Shown one piece after another: positions 9,003 through 20,157 of a stretch of DNA of 64,000 bases. The notes beneath the pieces were generated by a model, which had not been told where the DNA came from, did not search any database, and saw only the letters and a program-made list of their open reading frames with translations. Source of the stretch: an uncultured Clostridium sp. Its GTDB lineage: Bacteria; Bacillota; Clostridia; TANB77; CAG-508. The DNA is taken from positions 16,092 to 80,091 of the forward strand of contig CAMMTN010000004.1 of NCBI GenBank assembly GCA_946499885.1, given 5' to 3'. The position numbers and the translations under genes were made by a program. Position 1 is the first letter of the stretch. The number at the start of each line of letters is the position of its first letter.

Positions 9003-9296
9003 ATGAGAGTCTTTAAAATACCATTCAATACTAAAAGAGAAGAAAAAATATTTGGTGGTTATTTAAGCTTAAGACAAGTTGTATATTTGATGTTAGCAGC
9101 CTCTAGTTTATCTATTCTTGCATTAAATATACCAATACCCATAAAAATTATAATAATCAGTATCACAACTATATTCTTCTTACTATGTGCTTTTTTGAAG
9201 ATTAAAGAACAAAACTTTGATAAGCTATTTTTAAATTTCATTAAATATATTACTAGAAACAAAAAGTACGTATATGAGAGGTGTTGCAAATGGTAA
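9003..9296 (+). CDS. PrgI-family (VirB3-like) membrane protein
   Basis: 97 residues. The opening 'RVFKIPFNTKREEKIFGGYL' followed by two transmembrane helices and 'NKKYVYE' is the standard PrgI pattern of Gram-positive type IV secretion. The start is ATG 9003 with GGAGGTGT; an upstream in-frame ATG overlaps the previous stop. It likely forms part of the inner-membrane platform next to VirB4, whose gene lies downstream. Confidence 0.85.
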   Translation: MRVFKIPFNTKREEKIFGGYLSLRQVVYLMLAASSLSILALNIPIPIKIIIISITTIFFLLCAFLKIKEQNFDKLFLNFIKYITRNKKYVYERCCKW

Positions 9297-10012
9297 TAAT
9301 GATAATCTTTTTAATTATGAGTGTATTAGCTGTTTTGCTCACTTTCGCATACTTAAAGAAAAGTAAAAATAAAGTAAAGCAAGTTAGTAAAACTATAGAT
9401 AAAAGCATTCGTACAAACAATAGTAAAAAAGATAATAAAAAGCTAAAAGATATTTTAGGAATTAAAATAAATAACTCAATGATAAACATTGAGAGTAGGT
9501 ATTCATGTATCTTACGAATTGGTAGTATTGACTATAATATGATGTCAGAAAATGAGCAGGAAACAATAGAAAATATACTAATGCAAACAGCCTTATCATT
9601 TGACGGTTTCGTTCAATTTTTAACTACGACAGAAAACATAGAGACAAACGAAATTATATCTGATATTAAGAAAACAAGAGCAATAAATATGCAGATAAGG
9701 AATTGTAAAGAAAATTTAATAAACTTTTTAAATAATATGATGGAAAACATGGATACTTCAATTAACAGAAACTATATTATTTTATCTTATGATGGACTTT
9801 ACGAAGATGCAATAAAAGAATTAAACAGAAGAATATCAAATTTAAAAACAAGTCTTTCACGAGCTAAAATACAATGTGAGTTATTAAATGATGAAGATAT
9901 TTACAATTTACTCTATAAAGAGTTGAATAAAAACTCTAATATACTAAAAATGAATTTCGGAAAGGAGGAATGGTATGTTAAGCAAAAAGAAAAAACAAAA
10001 AGAGGAAAATAA
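9290..10012 (+). CDS. Type IV secretion accessory protein with N-terminal anchor
   Basis: 240 residues: one N-terminal transmembrane helix, a lysine-rich linker, then a soluble domain ('NIESRYSCILRIGSIDYNMM', 'QTALSFDGFVQFLTTTENIE') that resembles the N-terminal domain of VirB4/TraC ATPases. It may be a split-off partner of VirB4. The start overlaps the PrgI stop by 7 bases and the end overlaps the VirB4 start by 38 bases, so coupling is likely. No catalytic motif is visible. Confidence 0.65.
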   Translation: MVIMIIFLIMSVLAVLLTFAYLKKSKNKVKQVSKTIDKSIRTNNSKKDNKKLKDILGIKINNSMINIESRYSCILRIGSIDYNMMSENEQETIENILMQTALSFDGFVQFLTTTENIETNEIISDIKKTRAINMQIRNCKENLINFLNNMMENMDTSINRNYIILSYDGLYEDAIKELNRRISNLKTSLSRAKIQCELLNDEDIYNLLYKELNKNSNILKMNFGKEEWYVKQKEKTKRGK

Positions 10013-11797
10013 TATTTTTAATAATATAGCAACTATTGAAGATAGAATTTTGCCGGATGTATTAGAAGAAAAAACAGATTACTTGTACTTGGGCTATAAC
10101 AAATACTCAAGGACTTTTGTTATAACTATTTATCCAGAACAAACTTGGCTTGGCTGGTTAGAAGAACTTGTATATCTAGGAAATGTAACAATTTCAGCTA
10201 AAATAGAAACATCTTCTAATGCCAGTGTTATAAATCAACTAACAAAAAAGCTAGTGCAATCACAAGCAGAATATGCAAACTATATGAGGCAAGGAAATAT
10301 TGCACATACCCCAGTGTTAGAAAAAGAAATTACAGATTTGGAAGGTTTAAGAACTTTAATACAAACTAATCAAGATAAGCTGTTCTTTGTAACAGTTTTT
10401 ATTTCACTTACTTGTGAGAGTTTAGAAAAACTAAATGAGAAATCAAAAGTATTAGAAGCAGAAATGAATAAGAAAACGGCAATGGTTAGAACACTGATTT
10501 TTAAGCAAGTAGACGGCCTAAAAATGATGCTACCAACAGGAGAATATACAATGAGTGGATTCGAGCGAAATATGGTATCTGGAGGGGTTGCAACTTTAAT
10601 GCCAATAACGAATCCAAATGTATCACATAACAAGGGCGTATATCTTGGAAGAAATTATTATACAAATGCACCAATTTATTTAAACACATTTATAGGTCCA
10701 CCAAATTTACCAAATCCGCACATTTTCATTTGTGGTACAAGTGGTGCAGGAAAAAGTGTTTCTCTAAAATTAATGGCAGAAAGAAATATTGTTACATATA
10801 ATTGCTCAGCTTTTTTCATAGATGTCGAAGGAGAATATGCCAAATTAGTACAAAAGCTAGGAGGAAAAACGATAAAAATAAGGCAAGGAGAATCAACAGG
10901 AATAAATCCCTTTGAATTGGAAAAAGACTATAAAGGCAATAAAGAATTTTTAAATATTATGGATAAAGTTGCAGATATAAGGGCTCTACTTTCTACAATA
11001 GCAAGGAACTACATGGGAAGAACATTAAATGGAACAGAAATTACAGAAATAGAAATTGTTGTAAACCAGCTATATTCAGAGCGTGGAATAAATGATGATG
11101 TTAATTCAATATATGAAAGAAACAAAGGAAAATTAAACAATGGAAAGTATGTTGTAGGAAAAGTAAAAAAGAAAATGCCTACTCTGTCAGACTTTCAAAA
11201 AAAATTAGATGAAAGAGGTAAATGTAAGGAATTAGCAGAAATACTAATTCCTTTTTTGAAAGGTAATTCTCTAGGAATTTTTGATTGCGAAAGTACAATA
11301 TTTTCAAATGAAGATATTATAAGTTTTGATATGAGTGAGATAAAAGATGAATTTACAAAACTGTATGCTTCTTTTGTTATACTTACTTGGGTGTGGCAAA
11401 AGTTTATACTCAAAAACAGAGAGAAGAAAAAACTCATAGTCTGCGATGAAGCATGGCTATTTTTAAAATATAAAGAATCTGCAGAATTTTTAGCAACTGT
11501 AGCAAGGCGCCGGCAGAAAGTATAATACACCACTTTTAATTGGAAGCCAATTTATTGATGAATTCATAAATTGTGAAGAACGGTAGAACAATAATAAATA
11601 TTTGCTCTACAAAATTTCTATTTAGGCAAAGTACAGGAAATGTGGAGAATATAAGAAAATTTTTCAACTTGTCAGAAGGTGCAAAAGAAATTTTGACAAT
11701 GGCAAGTCCTGGAGAATGTATATTTTCTCTTAATAATAGCGTAACAGCAATGAAATTTGAAGTTGCAGATTATGAAAAAGATTTTGTTTATACATAA
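9975..11797 (+). CDS. VirB4/TraE-family conjugation ATPase, two CGGN sites
   Basis: About 606 residues when both sites are skipped. Walker A 'CGTSGAGKSVSLK' lies near residue 250 and Walker B 'KLIVCDEAWLFL' near 497. Just after it, AGG-CGC-C-GGC (C11511) restores 'ARRGRKYNTPLLIGSQFIDE', the conserved arginine segment of the ATPase core. C11581 (GAA-C-GGT) restores 'GRTIINICSTKFLFRQS'; unshifted, this second CGG is followed at once by TAG. It powers substrate transfer and pilus assembly at the membrane. Both C-terminal motifs depend on frameshifting. Confidence 0.9.
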
Positions 11798-11894
11798 AAG
11801 AATAAAAAATTCTATTTAAAGGGGTGATGCCTATAAAGTAGATTTATAGTATGTGCCTTTTTTGCTCTATCTTTAGAAGATAGGAGAAAATTAA

Positions 11895-13396
11895 GTGAAA
11901 AAGATTATAAAAAGTTTTGTAGTAATCATAACAATCCTTTTTTTGCTTGTTTCAATGTGCCCTCTTTCATTAGCAGAAACAGATTTTTCAGAACAAATTG
12001 ATAGCGAAGAAGGATCTATGTTTGAAAAGATTATTGCAGGAATGCTTGGTGGAATTGCACAAGCAATATTTGATCTCTGTACTTCTGATACAATGGGAAT
12101 AGGATTTAAAGACTATGATGAACTTATATTTAATAAAGGCGTAGATGTAAATTCTATTGCGCCATTTACACAAGAATTGTGGACTAAAACAATGACTTGG
12201 TACAAGATTTTTGCAAGTGTTGCAGGTATCTTAATATTAATTGCAGTAATAATGCTCTCATACAAAATTATGCTTGCCGGTAACAGTACAGCTAAAAAAA
12301 CAGAAGCAAAAGACAATTTAATGCGTCTACTTTTACGGTGGTTTAGCAATAGCATTAGCACCATTATTTATAAAGTTCTTATTATTTGTAAATAATTCAT
12401 TAGTAACTTTATTGGTTGCAAATGCAAATTCTTCACTAGATGGATTACTTGGCGAAGGAATGATGTCCTCTATAAAAACAGGAAATGCTATAACAACAGC
12501 TATTGTAATTGCAATGTTTATATATTTGTTTATAAAATTAAATATACAGTTTATTGTAAGACAATTTGTACTAATAATATTTACTGTCTTTACTCCAGTT
12601 GCATTAAGTATTTGGATAGTAAATAGAAATGCGACAGCAATCTCAATTTGGGTAGGTCAAATTATAACAAATGTTTTTATGCAGTTTATATACTGCTTTT
12701 TATTTTTAATGTATTTAACTTTTTTACCTTCTCGGAGGTGGCTGGGCAGTTTCGCTAATCTGGGCAATGATGATATTACCACTTGCAAGTACAATACAAA
12801 ATTCATTACAGGATTTAACAAGTAGAATTTGTGGAATTGACACAAATGCACAAGCAACACAAGCATTTGCGATGGGTGGTGCTGCTGGAGGTGCTATTGG
12901 CTATGGTATAAGTGCTATTAGAGAACAATTTAAGACTCCTGGAGGAAACAGTAATTCTAATACAACAGCATCTAATATGCAAGGAAATAATAATCAAACA
13001 CAAGGCAATTTTGTAAGTAGAGTAAAGAATTTCGTTAATCCGCAAATGAATTTATCTGCAGAAAAGGATTACAATGGAAATGTTAACCCTATAAGAGATG
13101 TAATACCAAACAAGACACAAAGTATAACTAATACTACTCCAGAAAAGGTAAGTGCAGGTACAAGTAAAGCAAGTAAAATAGGAACTGTATTGAAAACAGG
13201 AGCTAAAGCAACTGCAAAAGCAACTGGGGCCTATTTATCGTTAGGAAGAAGAATGGTCGAAGGAGATGCAAATGTAAGTTTTAAAAGCAAAACGAATGAA
13301 CCTAAAAAGCAAATGCAACACACAGAATATATTAACAGTATAAGAGAAAACCAACCTAAAGAGAGGTTAGGTGAGGAAAATGAGCATAAAGGATAA
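11895..13396 (+). CDS. VirB6/TrbL-like channel protein, two CGGN sites
   Basis: About 499 residues from a GTG start behind GATAGGAG. It has a signal peptide, a soluble segment, then several transmembrane helices and a hydrophilic Asn/Gln/Lys-rich tail, as in Gram-positive VirB6/TrbL proteins. C12336 (TTA-C-GGT) joins 'DNLMRLLLGGLAIALAPLF'. C12733 (TCT-C-GGA) joins 'FLPSGGGWAVSLIWAMMILP'. Both joins fall inside transmembrane helices, and three overlapping frames become one membrane protein. It probably forms part of the translocation pore. Confidence 0.8.
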
Positions 13397-14575
13397 AGCA
13401 AAGAAAGCTATAGGAAAAAAACTTAAAAAAGTAATAATAGCAGCAATTAAACCTTTTATACCATTTATTATTATAGTCTTGGTTGCACTTTTACTAATAT
13501 CGTATGTGTTTGATGGACTTTTTGTAAGTAAGGCACAAGCTAATGATAGCGAATTGTCAGAAACTGAGATGAGTATTAAAAATATATGTATAGAAAAAGC
13601 AGAAGAATTAAATACTTGTGATAATTATGTGGATAAAGAAAAGAAAAATGAGTTATTAGATGTAAATAATTTAGAAAATAAAAAAATGATAGAATGGTCT
13701 CATTTATATACATTAATGACACTAGAAAATTTAAACAATGAAAAAGAAATGAATCAAGACTTATTAAATAAAATAGGAGAAAGTTTTAAGTCTACGTTTA
13801 AGTATGAAAAAGATACAATTAAAACAGAAGAAAAAAAAGTCAAAGATAAAAAAGAAACATGGGAAGAAAACAAAGATAAGGAACAAACACAATATATATT
13901 AATTGAAAGTAATACTATTATGGGGCACTACACGTATGAATATGAGACTATTACAGAAGTTTCAGAAGATGGAAAAAGTAGAGTAACAAAGAAGAAATAT
14001 AAAACAGAAAAATTACAAGGAGAACAATATGAGAGACTAAAAAAATATTTAAAAACAAGTATGAACTTAAATGATGAAGATGTCGAGATGTGTGTAGATT
14101 TAGTTATAAACTCTGATAGTGGTTATTATGACGATACTATTGAAAATGGAAATAATATTTTAATAGGAAAAGGAATGTTTACTTGGCCAATACCAGGATA
14201 TACAAATGTTACTTCAAAATATGGTTATAGAATACATCCAATTACTCGGAGAATATAAATTACATTCGGGAACTGATGTAGGAGCTCCAGTTCGGAGCAG
14301 ATTTTGTGGCAATGGCCGACGGAATAGTTACAAAAGCTTGTTACAATGGGCGGTTATGGTAATTGTGTAATAATAGATCACCGGCAATGGAGTCAGTACA
14401 TTATATGCACATGGCACAAATTTACTTGTAAAGACAAATGATAGAGTAACTAAAGGGCAACCGGTTTTGACAGTTCGGAAGTACAGGAAATTCAACAGGA
14501 CCACATGCACATTTTGAGGTTATGATAAATGGAAAAACAGTTGATCCAATGCAATATTTTGAAAGAGGTGATTAA
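13380..14575 (+). CDS. Membrane-anchored M23 peptidoglycan hydrolase, five CGGN sites
   Basis: ATG 13380 overlaps the VirB6-like stop. There is one transmembrane helix near residues 20-40, a charged extracytoplasmic region, then a C-terminal M23 (LytM) domain. That domain is assembled only by skipping C14247, C14293, C14351, C14382 and C14476, five sites in 230 bases. The corrected protein has '[20 protein letters not shown]', '[12 protein letters not shown]', 'LYAHG' and 'GPHAHFEV', the zinc and catalytic signature (HxxxD, HxH). Unshifted reading gives no M23 domain. It likely opens the cell wall for the transfer apparatus. Confidence 0.9.
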
Positions 14576-14577
14576 AA

Positions 14578-14952
14578 TTGATACTAATTTTTACAGATAA
14601 TGAACAACTAAATAAAGATATAAATAGAAAAATTAAAGATAGTCGAATTGTATATTATGCAGATTATATCTTAGAGGAAAAAGAAGCTGATACCTTAATA
14701 GTGTCAGTACAAAATAACAAATATAATTTTAAAGATTTTATGTTTAAAGTTAGATGTAAAAATATTAGAGTGATTTTATTATTAGAAAATGCAGAACAAA
14801 AAGAATTAAAAGATGCATTAATGTTAGGTATTTATGACGTTATATTTGATCCATTTTCTTTAGAAGATATATGCCAAAAGATTGATACACCTTCAGCATT
14901 TTCTGATATTTCTAATTATATAAAAGACATAGTGGAACTAGAAACTATCTAG
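14578..14952 (+). CDS. Receiver-like or CpaE-like small protein
   Basis: 124 residues from a TTG start two bases after the M23 gene, with AAAGAGGTGA as ribosome site. The alternating beta/alpha pattern ('LIFTDNEQLNKDI', 'ADTLIVSVQNN', 'RVILLLENAEQKEL', 'GIYDVIFDP') resembles an atypical receiver domain without the phosphorylated aspartate motif. An inverted repeat (GGAACTA...TAGTTCC, 14934-14956) overlaps the stop. The role in the transfer operon is unknown. Confidence 0.5.
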   Translation: MILIFTDNEQLNKDINRKIKDSRIVYYADYILEEKEADTLIVSVQNNKYNFKDFMFKVRCKNIRVILLLENAEQKELKDALMLGIYDVIFDPFSLEDICQKIDTPSAFSDISNYIKDIVELETI

Positions 14953-15011
14953 TTCCTACATTTTGGTTAGAAAGGAGGATTTTTCATTTTAAAGGAAAGG
15001 AGGTATAGATT

Positions 15012-15620
15012 TTGAAGGAGAGCATAAAAAAAGTCTTGAAAATAGTAGCAATTATCTGTAGTATTCTTATTATAATTACAGTATCTATTATTGGAATATT
15101 AAAGTATATTGAATATAAAAAAATACAAGATAGTATTAATACAGTATATAATATTTATACTGATAATAACAGAAATGAAATCATAACAGACTTTAATAAT
15201 ACTGTAGGAACACCAGTTGAATCTGAAACAGACGAAGGACAGTACTTAAATGCTATCGGAATTTTAGAAATACCATCAATTAGTTTTAAAGACATAGTTG
15301 TGGAAGGTACAGATCAAAGTAGTTTAGCACAAGGTATTGGACTTTTCGAGCATAGTAGCATATTAGAAGGCAATGTATGTCTAGCAGGGCATAATACATA
15401 TAGGTTTTTGGCGAATCTAAAAAATGTGCAAAAAGGCGATATTATAAAATATTCATCTGCATTAGGTAATAAAGAATATAGAATAACTACAATAAAACAG
15501 ATACAAGAAACAGACTGGTCAATGCTTGAAGATACAGAAGACAATAGAATTACTATAATAACTTGTGTTAGAAATAAGCCAGAATTAAGACTTTGCGTGC
15601 AAGGAATAGAAAATATTTAA
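15012..15620 (+). CDS. Sortase, class D-like
   Basis: 202 residues: N-terminal signal anchor, then the sortase barrel. The catalytic triad is visible: His in 'CLAGHNTYRF', Cys in 'TIITCVRNKPELRLCVQG' and Arg a few residues later. The TTG start lies behind AGGAGG. It probably attaches the LPRTG-bearing surface protein encoded at 16573-19176, four genes of the same strand being contiguous here. It has no in-frame CGG. Confidence 0.85.
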   Translation: MKESIKKVLKIVAIICSILIIITVSIIGILKYIEYKKIQDSINTVYNIYTDNNRNEIITDFNNTVGTPVESETDEGQYLNAIGILEIPSISFKDIVVEGTDQSSLAQGIGLFEHSSILEGNVCLAGHNTYRFLANLKNVQKGDIIKYSSALGNKEYRITTIKQIQETDWSMLEDTEDNRITIITCVRNKPELRLCVQGIENI

Positions 15621-15689
15621 AAATTTTTTTAGCTTGAGCATTCCCTTTTTTTAAAAAAGATGCTATTCTAAAAAAGAGGTGATGTTTAA

Positions 15690-16518
15690 ATGAATAAGAA
15701 AAAATTTTTAATAGGATTTATTGTACTATTATTAGTTATAATTATTTGTAGCATAATAAAAATTACTTTTAATAATCGTGATATAAAAACTGCAAATAGA
15801 AATGTATTAGCTGATAATGAAGAAAGCAATATTTATAACACTTTAATTAATGAGGAACAAAGAGCAACAAATGAAATTACTGAAGATATAACGAATGTTA
15901 TAAATGATACAGAAAATAAAGAACAAAAAGATAATGAAAATAATTTAAAAACACAAAAAAATAAAACAGATGAAGAAAATAATAATAAAACTACTACAAG
16001 TAATAATAGTTCTAGTAGTTCAAATAAGACTAATTACCAAAGTAGTAATAATAAGATAAATACAACTACAAATAATAAAAATAATAGTAGTAGTACAAAC
16101 ATAAAAGAAGATAGCAAAATTGAACAAAATACTGAAGAAAAAGAGAATATTGATAAAGAAACAGAAGATACAAAAGATACAGAAGAAAAGGAAGAAATAA
16201 ATACAGAAAACGAAAAACTGGCAAATACTTTCTTTTCAAAATATAACAAGCAAAAAACACAAGAAGCAGTAAATTATATAAATCAACAAATGAAAAAAGA
16301 TGAATTGTACGAAGAATTAGGAGGATATGCTATTGCAGTTACAACTAAACCAACATCTAACTGGATGTCATATAGTTCTAATTCAAAATTAAACGGTATG
16401 GCATTAAGTCGGTTATAAGGTAAAAGTATATGTAGAAAACTATTATAGATATAATAGTAAGGGAACAGATTATTATTTGTATGATACTAAAATTTATGTA
16501 TATCAAGAAGTTATATAA
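15690..16518 (+). CDS. Signal-anchored Asn/Thr/Glu-rich surface protein, one CGGN site
   Basis: About 275 residues: an N-terminal transmembrane segment, a long low-complexity linker of Asn, Lys, Thr, Ser and Glu (residues 60-175), and a C-terminal globular part. AGT-C-GGT (C16410) must be skipped to continue from 'SKLNGMALS' into 'GYKVKVYVENYYRYNSKG'; unshifted, the frame stops two codons later. AAAGAGGTGATG precedes the start. No family is recognised. It sits between the sortase and its probable substrate. Confidence 0.65.
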
Positions 16519-16572
16519 AAATAAAATTCAAAGAGGACTAATAAGTCTTCTTTTTTTAGGAGGTAAGAATAT

Positions 16573-19176
16573 ATGTTAAAAAAAATAAGTAAAAAAGCAA
16601 TACCAATTTTGATGGTATTATTTTTATTTTTAAATGCAACAATACCAGTATTTGCAGCTATAGATATTGGAGATACAAGTCATTTATACGGAGAAAAAGA
16701 GCTACCAGGTCTTTTAGAGATAAAAGCAGATGGTAGTTTAAAATTAGTTATTAAAGTATATTATCGTGATCCAGACACAAATAAAAAGTTATATGCTTTC
16801 TGTGTTGAACCAGATAAACCTGGCGTTGGTAGTGGTGCTACTGACTTTGGAGGTTATGACTCCTATGTTAAAGAAAAACTACAAAGTGATGAATTATGGA
16901 GATGCTTATATTTTGGATATATTGGAGTTGATTGGAGAGATACAACAGTTGAATGTGATGACGATTGGTATTTTGTTACAAAGACAGTAGTACATTGTTT
17001 AGTTCAAGGCAAAAGTCCAAAAGAGGTGTACAAAGTACCAACAAGAATTGCTAGTTCTGATGTAGAGATGGGATTAACACTAGAAGATACACAAAGACGT
17101 GGAAAAAAAGTATTAGATGAAGCAGAAAAGCTATATAATAAATGCTTAAATTCAAATGAAAAATATGAAGATGCAAAAGTTTCAATAAGTAAAAGTGGAA
17201 ATACTTATACAGAAGGAAATTATGAAGTGCAAAATTTTAAGATAAATTCAAATAAATCCTTAGGAAGTTATGATGTAAATTTATTAAAATTTCCAAGTGG
17301 AACAACTTATGAAAAAAATGGTAGTACATTAAAAGTAAAAATACCAAAAACAAGTATAACAGGAGATATTGAAGGTTTAATTGATTTGGCCAATGTTCAA
17401 ATAGAAACTTGTGGTGCATTTTATGCTGAAGCATACAATGACAATTTCCAAGATTATATAATTGCAGCTGATCCTTATGAAATGACAAGCGCAAGAGTTC
17501 CATTTGAACTAACAACAGCTAAATCAATAATAAAAGTAGAAAAAACAGATGAAGATACTCACGAATCTATTGCAGGAGTTACATTTGAGTTAAGAACAGA
17601 AGATGGAAAAGTAATACAAAACGCAACAACTAATGAAAATCGGAATTGCAACATTTTCTAATTTAAAACCGGGCAAATATACTCTAGTTGAAGTTGCTAC
17701 GAATGACAACTACATTTTAGACACAACTGAAAATAAAGTTAATGTTGGATATGATGTAACTGTTACTAAAGAAATAACTAACAAACATAAAGAGGGAAAT
17801 TTAAAGGTTTACAAAGTAGATAAGGATAACAATGAAATAAGACTAGGAAATGTAAAATTTGATTTATATAGTGTAGAACTAGATAAAGTCATTGGAACTT
17901 ATACTACCAATGTAGATGGTGAAATATATATTGAAAACCTAAGAACTGGCGAATATAAGTTGATAGAAAAAAATACTCGGAAAATGGTATAATTTAGCTG
18001 AAGATACAGAAGTTAAAGTTGAATGGAATACAGATACAGAAACAACCATTGAAAATGAGCTAAAAAAAGGTCAAATCAATGTAATAAAAGTTGATAAAGA
18101 AGATAACAAAATTAAATTACAAGGTGTTGAATTTGAAATACTAGATGAAAATGGAAAAGTATTAGAAAAGATAGTAACAGATGAAAACGGAGAAGCTTTA
18201 ACTAGCAGATATCCAATAAGAGATTTTAAGACATTAACATTAAGAGAAGTGAAAACATTAGAAGAATATGCTATAAATGATGAACCATTGACAGTAGAAT
18301 TAACAGAAAATGAAGTTACTGATATTACGATAGAAAATGAACGAATAAAAGGAAAAGTTGAAATTACGAAAGTAGATGCAAAAGATAATTCAAAAGTTTT
18401 AGAAGGTGCAAAATTTGGATTATATGATGAAAATAATAATCTTATAGAAACACTTATTACAGACAAAAATCGGAAAAGCAATAAGTCAAGACTTATATAA
18501 AGGAAAATATTACTTAAAAGAACTAGATACTGGATCTGTTTATTATTTACTTAACGAGAATACATTTGAATTTGAAATTGTAAATAATGGGGAGATAGTT
18601 CCTGTTCAAATAGACAATGAGCCTACAGATATTACTGTAGATGTTGATAAGACAGGAACAGTTGAGATTAAGCCAGGAGAAGAAGTAAATTATACATTTA
18701 GTAATGTTGCAAATAATTCTAATGTATATTTAGAGAATTTTAAGTGGTATGACTATATTCCAACAGATTATATAAGACTACAGAAGATGACAACAGGTAC
18801 ATGGAATCAAGACTTATTATATGATGTATATTATAAAACAAACAAATCTGATGATTATATTTTATTAAAAGAAGATTTAAGTACACAAGAAAACTATGAT
18901 TTAGATTTTACACAAGAAAAATTAGATGATGATGAATATATTACAGAAACTATGTTTGACTTTGGAAAGGTAGATAAAGGATTTAGAGAAACTATAAGTC
19001 CAACTATGAATTGTAAATCATTAGATACTTTACAAGATAATGATACTTTTACAAATCATACTAAAACAGTTGGAGTATATTTTGGTGTAACAGCGGAAGC
19101 TAATAGCGATTGGACTACAATTACACATATACCAGATAAACCAACTTGTCCTACACTTCCAAGAACAGGCAGATAA
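16573..19176 (+). CDS. Thioester/SpaA-type adhesin ending in LPRTG, three CGGN sites
   Basis: About 866 residues: signal peptide, an N-terminal domain with 'YAFCVEPDKPG' typical of Cys-Gln thioester adhesin domains, then repeated prealbumin-like (SpaA/Cna-B) modules with 'ATFSNLKPGKYTLVE' type ends. C17641 (AAT-C-GGA), C17978 (ACT-C-GGA) and C18471 (AAT-C-GGA) each restore the conserved glycine of a 'ENG-ATF' or 'NTGKWYNL' turn between modules. The protein ends 'LPRTGR' with no hydrophobic anchor after it, which is unusual for a sortase substrate. It is probably a mating-surface adhesin or pilus-like protein. Confidence 0.8.
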
Positions 19177-19238
19177 AATTAGTTAGTAATTCCTATAGAT
19201 TTGCCCTTCAAAAAATAAATTTATAGGAGGTTTTTATT

Positions 19239-19511
19239 ATGAACATTACAAATGTAAAAATTTTTAAAACAAGTATGAAAGGTCCAGTATTGGCCTATGC
19301 AAATGTCATTTTAGACAGCAAAATTATTATTAGAGGAATAAGACTCTTACAGAAAGATGGTAGAAGATTTATTTCAATGCCATCAAGAAGATTAATAAAC
19401 AGTAATCGAAAATTTAGAGATGTCGTAAACCCATTAAATCGTGAATTTAGAAAGGAGTTAACAGATGCCATCTTTGAAGCATACGAAGAATTCTTAAAAT
19501 TAGAAGAATAG
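19239..19511 (+). CDS. spoVG: SpoVG-family regulator
   Basis: 90 residues with the SpoVG pattern: 'MNITNVKIFK', 'VLDSKIIIRGIRLLQK', 'GRRFISMPSRR', 'FRDVVNPLN' and a C-terminal helix. SpoVG proteins bind nucleic acid and act globally in Bacillota; element-borne copies are common. TAGGAGG precedes the ATG. The chromosomal copy presumably exists elsewhere. Confidence 0.9.
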   Translation: MNITNVKIFKTSMKGPVLAYANVILDSKIIIRGIRLLQKDGRRFISMPSRRLINSNRKFRDVVNPLNREFRKELTDAIFEAYEEFLKLEE

Positions 19512-19566
19512 TGCGAATGTTATCCTTAAATTTGCCCTTAAAAATACTAATGAAAGGACTTTTTTT

Positions 19567-20157
19567 ATGATTATTAATGAAAAAATATATAAGCAACTAA
19601 AAAATTTAAATAAGCAAGTTGAAAATATTTTAAACAGTAATAGTTTAACAGATGAGCAAATAGAAAGTTTTTTATTAAATTTTGAGAAAGCTAGATATAA
19701 CATTTTAGCAGAAATAAAGGAATATAACAAAAATGTAGAATTTGAATATGAAAAAATTAAAAACATTGACGACAATTATAAAGCTGAATTAAAAAATAAT
19801 ATACTAAAAATTTTTGTCCCAGAAACACTACCAAGCTTTAAAAATGTAAAGACACACACTTATAAACGAATATTATTAAATGTAGCAGAAATAACAAAAG
19901 AATATAAAGATTTATTCTCAAATGGAGTATTTATTTATATAAAAGTATATGACAAGATACAAGGTTGGGACATTGATAATAAATATGTAAAACCAATAGC
20001 AGATGCATTAATTAGCAGTGGAGTAATTAAAGATGATAATTTTTCTAAAATGTTTTACTGTGCAAAAGGAGAAATTTCTGAAATTCCACACACAATTATT
20101 TATGTATTGGATAGTAAAAATATGGAGCAATTTTTGAAAAAAGTAGAGTTCAACTAA
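19567..20157 (+). CDS. RusA-like / DUF6100-like protein
   Basis: 196 residues. A coiled N-terminal half is followed by a domain with 'GWDIDNKYVKPIADALISSG' and 'VIKDDNFS', the acidic D-x-DN-x-K...DAL...DD pattern of RusA-type Holliday-junction resolvases. The N-terminal extension is unlike phage RusA. It may process branched or displaced DNA during element transfer. Enzymatic activity is inferred from the acidic residues only. Confidence 0.6.
   Translation: MIINEKIYKQLKNLNKQVENILNSNSLTDEQIESFLLNFEKARYNILAEIKEYNKNVEFEYEKIKNIDDNYKAELKNNILKIFVPETLPSFKNVKTHTYKRILLNVAEITKEYKDLFSNGVFIYIKVYDKIQGWDIDNKYVKPIADALISSGVIKDDNFSKMFYCAKGEISEIPHTIIYVLDSKNMEQFLKKVEFN

Noticed and set aside
12412-13396. Separate genes at 12412-12825 and 12767-13396
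   Set aside because: Neither has a ribosome site at its start, and both join the 11895 frame through CGGN sites into one transmembrane protein.
16000-16260. Minus-strand ORFs opposite the Asn/Thr/Glu-rich linker
   Set aside because: They are low-complexity shadows of the repeat-rich plus-strand gene and have no start signals.
16573-19176. Four separate small surface proteins
   Set aside because: The pieces join at three CGGN sites into one modular adhesin with continuous SpaA-like domains.
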